A stretch of 18,808 nucleotides of DNA from Methylococcaceae bacterium (lineage in GTDB: Bacteria; Pseudomonadota; Gammaproteobacteria; Methylococcales; Methylomonadaceae), in NCBI GenBank assembly GCA_005779525.1, contig SXIZ01000215.1, forward strand, positions 1 to 18,808, read 5' to 3'. Positions 14,405 through 18,808 of this stretch are shown piece by piece. Each line of letters begins with the position of its first letter. Within the stretch, counting starts at the first letter, position 1. The notes beneath the pieces were generated by a model, which was given only the letters and a program-made list of their open reading frames with translations, did no database searches and was not told where the DNA came from. Position numbers and translations under genes: made by a program.

Positions 14405-15683
14405 AGTACTGGTTCCCAATTTGCCAGAATCTGTAGCTGACGCCACTTTAGTGACATGGCATAAAGCAATTGGTGAACAGATTACTAAAGGTGAAAACCT
14501 AGTCGATTTGGAGACAGATAAAGTCATTTTAGAGGTCCCGGCCCCTGATTCAGGTGTACTCAATAGTATTTTGAAAGCAGATGGCAGTCTGGTGGTCAGT
14601 GGCGAAGTGTTAGCGTTGATCAGTGCTGGCGCGGTGGAAACTGCTGCAACTCCTGTGGCCTCAACGACTTCTGATAATGGTGTCGGACCGTTAAGTCCAG
14701 CGGTGCGTCGCTTACTCACCGAACATAGCCTCGATCCCCAAGACATTATTGGCAGTGGCAAAGAAGGACGGATTACCAAAGAAGATATTTTGCATTATTT
14801 GGAAACCCATCCTAGCTCTCCTGTTAGCGTCGCTCAGGAGCCCCCGCCCGCACCCACAGCGGCAACGGTACAAGCCGTGACCCAAACCAGCCCCCCTCAA
14901 GCTCCCAAGGCGGCTGCAGCGGTCAAGGATCGAGGAATTGAACCGACGGTCAGTTTAAGTCCGACTGGCAGTACCGTGAATTTACGTCCAGAGCAGCGAG
15001 TTCCGATGACACGTTTGCGTGCCAAAGTCGCAGAGCGGCTGTTACAAGCGCAACAAAACGCGGCCATGTTGACTACTTTTAACGAAGTGAATATGCAAAG
15101 TGTCATTGACTTGCGTAATCAGTATAAATCCAGATTTGAACAACAACACAACGTCAAATTGGGCTTTATGTCGTTTTTTGTCAAAGCCTCAGTAGAAGCC
15201 TTAAAACGCTTTCCGTCGATTAATTCCTCGATTGATGGCAATGATATTATTTATCATGGGTATTACGATATTGGCATCGCGGTCGCCAGCCCCAGAGGCC
15301 TAATCGTTCCGGTCTTGCGCGATGCGGATCAACTGGATTTTGCTGGGATTGAACAAAGTATCGCTAATTTTGGTTCAAAAGCCCGTGATGGCTCATTAAG
15401 CTATGAAGACTTAAATGGTGGCACCTTTACCATCACGAATGGCGGGATTTTTGGCTCGATGTTGTCCACTCCAATTTTAAATCCCCCGCAATGTGCCATT
15501 TTAGGCATGCATGCGATTAAAGAACGGCCAGTCGTAGAAAAGGGCGAGATTGTGATTCGCCCCATCATGTACTTAGCACTTTCCTATGATCATCGGTTGG
15601 TCGATGGGAAAGAAGCGGTGCAGTTTTTGGTCACTATCAAGGAATGTTTAGAAGCACCGGCGCATTTATTACTTAATATCTAA
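14394..15683 (+). CDS. sucB: Dihydrolipoamide succinyltransferase (E2 of 2-oxoglutarate dehydrogenase)
   Basis: SucB forms the E2 core that passes the succinyl group to CoA. It has 429 residues. The lipoyl domain (1-78) has Lys43 in DLETDKVILEVPAP. The peripheral subunit-binding domain (about 98-136, GPLSPAVRRLLTEHSLD then GKEGRITKEDIL) docks E3. An Ala/Pro-rich flexible linker spans about 137-205, and the catalytic domain ends with SYDHRLVDGKEAVQF, holding His400 and Asp404. All functional residues are present. The start is ATG 14394, with SD AGGAG 6 bases upstream; a longer in-frame reading from 14316 would lie inside sucA and is rejected. The 11-base overlap with sucA implies coupled translation. 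The intact E3-binding domain matters because the adjacent E3-like gene is atypical. Confidence 0.97.
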   Translation: MHIEVLVPNLPESVADATLVTWHKAIGEQITKGENLVDLETDKVILEVPAPDSGVLNSILKADGSLVVSGEVLALISAGAVETAATPVASTTSDNGVGPLSPAVRRLLTEHSLDPQDIIGSGKEGRITKEDILHYLETHPSSPVSVAQEPPPAPTAATVQAVTQTSPPQAPKAAAAVKDRGIEPTVSLSPTGSTVNLRPEQRVPMTRLRAKVAERLLQAQQNAAMLTTFNEVNMQSVIDLRNQYKSRFEQQHNVKLGFMSFFVKASVEALKRFPSINSSIDGNDIIYHGYYDIGIAVASPRGLIVPVLRDADQLDFAGIEQSIANFGSKARDGSLSYEDLNGGTFTITNGGIFGSMLSTPILNPPQCAILGMHAIKERPVVEKGEIVIRPIMYLALSYDHRLVDGKEAVQFLVTIKECLEAPAHLLLNI

Positions 15684-15697
15684 CCACGGTCACAATT

Positions 15698-17170
15698 ATG
15701 TCTCACTTAACAGCCAGCTATGATTTCGATGTCATGGTGATTGGTGCTGGCCCCGCAGGCTATGTAGCTGCGATTCGTGCCGCACAACTGGGTTTTAAAA
15801 CTGCCAGCATCGATAGCTGGACAGATGCACAGGGTGAGCAAAAATTGGGTGGCGCTTATGTCAATGCAGGCTGTATAGCCTGTGTAGCCTTATTGGAATC
15901 CGCTAAGGTGCATCATTTGCTGCACCAAGGTTTAGCCGAGCATGGACTGAGTGTGGCTGGGATTAATATCGATATCGCGCAAACCCAAGCGCGTAAAACC
16001 AATATCATTAATCAGGTCAATCAGAAAATTGTTAATATTTTTGCTGATTTACATATCCAGCGCATTCATGGAAGGGGAAAATTAATCAAAGCCAGACAAG
16101 TAGAAGTCACTTTTAACGGGCCGTCTGATCGTTCGGGGCCGTGTGAAAAAAAAGTGTTTTCCGCCAAATATATCATTTTGGCCAGTGGTTCCTCGGCGAT
16201 CACCCCGGATTGCGCCAAAATTGATCATCATGCGATTCTAAATACCACCGATGCCTTAAATTTAGATCACATCCCAAAACATATTGGCATTTTAGGGGCG
16301 GGGGTTATCGGTTTAGAGCTGGGTAGTATCTGGCGTAAATTTGGTGCGCAAGTCACCTTATTAGAGGCACAAAATCAATTCTTACCGATACTGGATCAAC
16401 AAATCTCGCAGCTAGCCTTGCAACTCTATCGCGAACAAGGCTTGGATATTCGCTTAAGTACCCGAGTTGTAGCCGCTAAAGTAGACTCCACGGGCGGTGT
16501 CACGGTAAATTATCAAGATCAACAGGGGAATCAAGTTGCTCAGTTTGATAAGTTTATCGTCGCCTCTGGGCGTAAACCCAATACCGAAAATTTAGCCGGG
16601 CCTGAAGCACAATTATTATTGGACGAAAATGGATTTGTGCATGTAGACGAGCAGTGCGGGACCAATTTGCCGGGCGTCTATGCGATTGGTGACTTAACTC
16701 TACTCGGACCAATGTTAACCCACAAAGGCATAGAAGAAGGTATTTTCGTCGCGGAACATATTGCCCAGCAGCATGTACGAATTAACTATCAAATCATCCC
16801 CAATATTGTCTATACCACCCCGGAAATTGCGTGGATAGGACCCAGCGAACAAGCACTGAAAGCCATTGGTGAACGTATTAAAACCTCGGTATTTCCTCTT
16901 CACGCCAATACCAAAGCCTTAGCGCTGGACAAAACCTCCGGCATGGTGAAATTAATTTCGCATGCCGATAGCGATAAAATCCTCGCTGTACATATTATTG
17001 GCGAACACGCTTCTGAAATCATTGCCGAAGCGGTACTGGCTTTGGAATTTTCTGCGAGTGCTGAGGATTTAGCGCGAACTATTCATGCGCATCCAACCTT
17101 TTCCAGTGCTTTGCACGAAGCCGCCTTGGCCATCAGTAATCGCGCAATCCATTTACCGCCCGGTTTTTAG
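15698..17170 (+). CDS. lpd: Dihydrolipoamide dehydrogenase-like protein with altered redox site
   Basis: A 490-residue member of the FAD/NAD disulfide reductase family in the E3 slot, 14 bases after sucB. FAD-binding VIGAGPAGYVAAIRAAQLG (14-32), NAD-binding ILGAGVIGLELGSIWRKFGA, ASGRKPNT, YAIGDL and PMLTHKGIEEG are all recognisable. The active site is not normal. Where E3 has GGTCLNVGCIPSK, this has GGAYVNAGCIACV: the first redox cysteine is Tyr54, the second is Cys59, and Cys62 is new, giving CxxC. The C-terminal dyad motif HPTxSE reads HPTFSS, so His465 remains and the glutamate is Ser470. The frame is open and surrounding family motifs are retained, so it is not an obvious pseudogene. Standard lipoamide oxidation should be impaired; it may be a structural, regulatory or differently acting E3 relative. 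The gene symbol denotes family and position only. Confidence 0.88.
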   Translation: MSHLTASYDFDVMVIGAGPAGYVAAIRAAQLGFKTASIDSWTDAQGEQKLGGAYVNAGCIACVALLESAKVHHLLHQGLAEHGLSVAGINIDIAQTQARKTNIINQVNQKIVNIFADLHIQRIHGRGKLIKARQVEVTFNGPSDRSGPCEKKVFSAKYIILASGSSAITPDCAKIDHHAILNTTDALNLDHIPKHIGILGAGVIGLELGSIWRKFGAQVTLLEAQNQFLPILDQQISQLALQLYREQGLDIRLSTRVVAAKVDSTGGVTVNYQDQQGNQVAQFDKFIVASGRKPNTENLAGPEAQLLLDENGFVHVDEQCGTNLPGVYAIGDLTLLGPMLTHKGIEEGIFVAEHIAQQHVRINYQIIPNIVYTTPEIAWIGPSEQALKAIGERIKTSVFPLHANTKALALDKTSGMVKLISHADSDKILAVHIIGEHASEIIAEAVLALEFSASAEDLARTIHAHPTFSSALHEAALAISNRAIHLPPGF

Positions 17171-17223
17171 TGCGCTTAGCTCTTTGGGTAACAAATTAAT
17201 TGTAATTTCAGGAGAATTTAAAA

Positions 17224-17826
17224 ATGCATGTTTTTGACGCAATTAACGAACGTCGCGCGGTAAAAGCATTTGATTCCTCGCATCAAATGACCCAAGAGGA
17301 ACAGCAACAATTATTATCCTTAGCCATCTTGTCGCCCACCGCATTTAATATTCAACACTGGCGTTTTGTAGTGGTGCAAGACCCCAGCCTGCGCCAACAA
17401 ATTCGTGCGGCCGCCTGGGACCAAGCGCAAGTTACCGATGCTTCATTGTTTTTAGTGTTATGTGCCGATCTCAAAGCCTGGGAAAAACAGCCCGCCAGAT
17501 ATTGGGCCAATGCCGATGTTCCCGTACGCGAGTACTTACTCTCAGCGATTGCAAACTATTATCAAGGTAAAGACCAAGTGCAGCGCGACGAAGCCCTGCG
17601 CTCCAGCGGTATAGCCGCACAAACCCTTATGTTAGCCGCCAAAGGCATGGGCTACGATTCCTGCCCAATGGACGGATTTGATTTTGCCAAGGTCGGGGAA
17701 CTCATTCGACTGCCCCAAGATCACCTGATTGCCCTGTGTATCGCCATAGGTAAACCACTACAACCCGCACGCCCACGCGGCGGGCAGTTGAGTTTATCTG
17801 ACGTGGTGATTACCGATAGGTTTTAG
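17224..17826 (+). CDS. Nitroreductase family FMN-dependent oxidoreductase
   Basis: A 200-residue nitroreductase-fold flavoprotein that probably uses NAD(P)H to reduce quinone- or nitro-type acceptors; the natural substrate is unknown. The FMN phosphate-binding RRAVKAF is at 10-16 and the conserved SPTAFNIQHWRFVVV at 37-51, with a tryptophan after the asparagine/glutamine cluster. The C-terminal GIAAQTLMLAAKGMGYDSCP with MDGFD (about 129-153) and IAIGKPLQPARPR segments are typical. The length is normal for the family. A strong SD, AGGAG at 17210-17214, is 9 bases from the ATG. The 53-base gap after the lpd-like gene has no terminator, so it is probably the last gene of the suc transcript. No signal peptide is seen. 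It is the last intact gene before the IS remnants. Confidence 0.9.
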   Translation: MHVFDAINERRAVKAFDSSHQMTQEEQQQLLSLAILSPTAFNIQHWRFVVVQDPSLRQQIRAAAWDQAQVTDASLFLVLCADLKAWEKQPARYWANADVPVREYLLSAIANYYQGKDQVQRDEALRSSGIAAQTLMLAAKGMGYDSCPMDGFDFAKVGELIRLPQDHLIALCIAIGKPLQPARPRGGQLSLSDVVITDRF

Positions 17827-17828
17827 CG

Positions 17829-18035
17829 TTAGATTGAGCCATGTAGGTCAATATCGTCTGTATTACTGGAGGTAATTGAGAATGCGATTATATTGCCGCA
17901 ATCATCCACCACTAGGTGGAACTTAAAACCATAAAACCATCCTGTGGATTATTTACCTCGTCCGGTTTCAGCTACAAAGTTATGGTGGCGTGGTATCCGA
18001 ATAATATCGCAGACTCGCAAGTGTTTAGAATCACT
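17829..18035 (-). pseudogene. IS982-family transposase fragment, with in-frame stop
   Basis: The minus strand from about 18032 encodes DSKHLRVCDIIRIPRHHNFV, then AETGRGK, a TAA stop at 17951-17949, and then STGWFYGFKFHLVVDDCGNI and IAFSITSSNTDDIDLHG, ending in TAA at 17831-17829. This matches the central IS982-type DDE transposase pattern as I remember it: IDST..L.VC.N.RI.RHK.F then GKSS.GWFYGFKLHLV and LTPGN.DD. The first two catalytic aspartates are in DSK and TDD. Both the N-terminal part and the C-terminal part with the glutamate are missing, and there is an internal nonsense codon. It abuts the nitroreductase stop and is interrupted or flanked upstream by the IS200-type gene. Not functional. 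Confidence 0.75.
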
Positions 18036-18039
18036 AAAC

Positions 18040-18053
18040 AACCCTGGTGGGTT
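18040..18053. repeat. Candidate subterminal hairpin of the IS200/IS605-type element (right end)
   Basis: AACCC (18040-18044) and GGGTT (18049-18053) flank a TGGT loop, 48 bases beyond the tnpA stop and at the junction with the IS982 fragment. IS200/IS605 elements carry such short imperfect hairpins near each end for TnpA recognition. The position fits; identity is unproven. Confidence 0.4.
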
Positions 18054-18100
18054 AGAGTTACGGAGTGGAAGTTCGGTACGCGTCGACTTAACGACGCATC

Positions 18101-18535
18101 TTATGGTGGCTCCATCTTAAATTCGTCGTTTGGATTAGGCTCAAAATGTTGCTCCAAATATTGCTTAATCATCTCCTCCGTCATCTGCGCAACTGTGGCG
18201 CAGAAATATCCCCGTGCCCAAAAATGTCGCCCCCAATATCTTTATTTCAGGTGTGGAAACTCCTCAAACAGCCGACTTGCCGTGTTTCCTTTGATCCGCC
18301 TCATAATTTCACTGGGTGCCATATTAGGGGGGGCACTCGCCAAAATATGCACATGATCTTTGCTAACCACCCCGCTCACTATCCGAATCTCAAACGTCTC
18401 ACACACCTGACGAACCATTGCTCGAACTCGTTCTGCAATATCTCCTGTCAGAATCTTGTAGCGGTATTTTGTTACCCAAACTAAGTTGTCTAACTCTAAA
18501 ATTTTGACAAAATTGACAAAATTTCCTTTTTTCAT
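18101..18535 (-). pseudogene. tnpA: IS200/IS605-family Y1 transposase TnpA, nonsense mutant
   Basis: TnpA is the HUH/Y1 single-strand transposase. The minus strand encodes LVWVTKYRYKILTGDIAERV, VSKDHVHILASAPP with the HUH pair His-x-His, and IMRRIKGNTASRLFEEFPHLK, then a TAA at 18244-18242 after residue 97. The same frame continues without a gap as RYWGRHFWARGYFCATVAQM and TEEMIKQYLEQHFEPNPNDE, ending at TAA 18103-18101. The usual sequence at the break is LKKRYWG, so one Lys codon became TAA. The catalytic tyrosine (in IKQYLEQ) lies beyond the stop, so the truncated product cannot act. The first residues (MKKGNFVNFVKILELDN) differ from the HAVY..HYHLVWVTKYR usual for the family. Decay looks recent, with one clear nonsense change. 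Confidence 0.88.
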
Positions 18536-18601
18536 GTCTTTTTATGCTTCTTTACGCTACAATTTACCTTAAAGATACAGACTTAGTTTAAATAAAACGA
18601 A

Positions 18602-18808
18602 ATGATAAAAAGATTTGGCTTTCGAAATTTTAGTAGCTTTAAAGATGGAGCTGAAATCAGTTTCACATACAATAAAAGCACACCCGAAGAAACGTCCAAA
18701 GGGCAAGTGATCGGCGCTGTATTGGGGATTAAAGGCGCTAATGGTTCTGGTAAAACAAATATTCTAAAAGCTCTTGTTTTTCTCCACTGCTTTTGTGCAA
18801 AAAGAATG
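18602..18808 (+). CDS. AAA family ATPase, SMC/OLD-like N-terminus (partial)
   Basis: Only the first 69 residues are in the window. MIKRFGFRNFSSFKDGAEIS is the opening strand typical of ABC-like AAA ATPases of the RecF/SMC/OLD type (AAA_15/AAA_21 class), where the phrase NF.SFKD precedes the P-loop. The Walker A motif GIKGANGSGKTNILKAL lies near residues 46-62. Proteins with this start include overcoming-lysogenization-defect nucleases, abortive-infection ATPases and other defence components, but the partner domain is beyond the edge. No clear SD is seen before ATG 18602; a -10-like TACAAT is at 18558-18563. The gene begins directly after the IS remnants. The ATPase family is confident; a defence role is an inference. 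Confidence 0.8.
   Translation, partial: MIKRFGFRNFSSFKDGAEISFTYNKSTPEETSKGQVIGAVLGIKGANGSGKTNILKALVFLHCFCAKRM

Larger units (their letters stand above)
18036..18570 (-). mobile_element. IS200/IS605-type insertion sequence, decayed; approximate limits
   Basis: The element consists of one inactive tnpA gene (18535-18101) plus short ends. The right end is taken near 18036 from the junction with IS982-like coding sequence. The left end, upstream of tnpA, lies somewhere between 18536 and about 18600 and is not resolved. No tnpB is present, so it is IS200-like. Such elements make no target duplication, so boundaries need comparison with other copies. Confidence 0.5.

Noticed and set aside
15698..17170. 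lpd-like gene as a pseudogene
   Set aside because: The frame is open over the full family length, and the FAD, NAD and interface motifs are well kept. Only redox-site residues differ, so altered function is more likely than decay.
17916..18484. Two plus-strand open readings of 146 and 112 codons over the IS region
   Set aside because: They are antisense to the IS982-type and IS200-type transposase sequences and show no motif of their own.
18504..18518. Two TTGACA hexamers as -35 elements for the ATPase gene
   Set aside because: No -10-like hexamer lies 16-18 bases downstream of either. The nearest good one, TACAAT at 18558, is too far.
1..18808. CRISPR arrays, tRNA or rRNA genes
   Set aside because: I saw no regularly spaced repeats, no cloverleaf with a conserved T-loop and no rRNA segments on either strand. 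A tRNA or covariance search would settle this.

Overview
The window is a gammaproteobacterial chromosome segment of moderate GC with AT-rich intergenic gaps. The evidence is the IspH, RpoZ-SpoT, RidA and Pgk sequences, a short H-NS-family nucleoid protein, and a sucA-sucB-lpd operon. A relative of the Legionella/Coxiella group is a guess from protein flavour; no rRNA, tRNA or taxon-specific marker is present. Nearly everything up to about 17.8 kb is core chromosome; the last kilobase is accessory.

Layout. 1-274 (-): the first 91 residues of IspH, running off the left edge. 473-1876 (+): a metallo-beta-lactamase/beta-CASP nuclease, ending at a hairpin shared with the convergent cluster. 4780-1942 (-): rpoZ-spoT-ridA, the stringent-response cluster. 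6767-4974 (-): a thioredoxin/peroxiredoxin-like protein followed by phosphoglycerate kinase, with a probable terminator after pgk. 6940-10120 (+): three membrane proteins whose genes overlap by ATGA junctions, led by a secreted-side von Willebrand A (VWA) protein; this is an uncharacterised unit. 10347-10664 (-): an H-NS-like protein with a good promoter and terminator. 11014-11424 (-): a small single-pass membrane protein of unknown function. 11567-17826 (+): sucA, sucB, an lpd-like gene and a nitroreductase. 17829-18535: a decayed IS982-type transposase fragment next to an IS200/IS605-type tnpA carrying a nonsense mutation. 18602-end (+): the N-terminus of an SMC/OLD-like AAA ATPase with a Walker A motif.

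How the genes work together. SucA (E1) and SucB (E2) form the 2-oxoglutarate dehydrogenase core and look fully functional. The third gene has the fold motifs of the E3 partner, dihydrolipoamide dehydrogenase, but its redox site is rewritten: the first catalytic cysteine is Tyr54, the usual lysine after the CIPS segment is Val63, a new Cys62 creates a CxxC pair with Cys59, and the catalytic glutamate of the C-terminal His-Glu dyad is Ser470. This is the most striking observation here: an E3-like protein, in the E3 position, that should not work by the standard mechanism. The second candidate for undescribed biology is the VWA operon, whose proteins could assemble into one inner-membrane complex. 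The right edge may enter a mobile or defence island.
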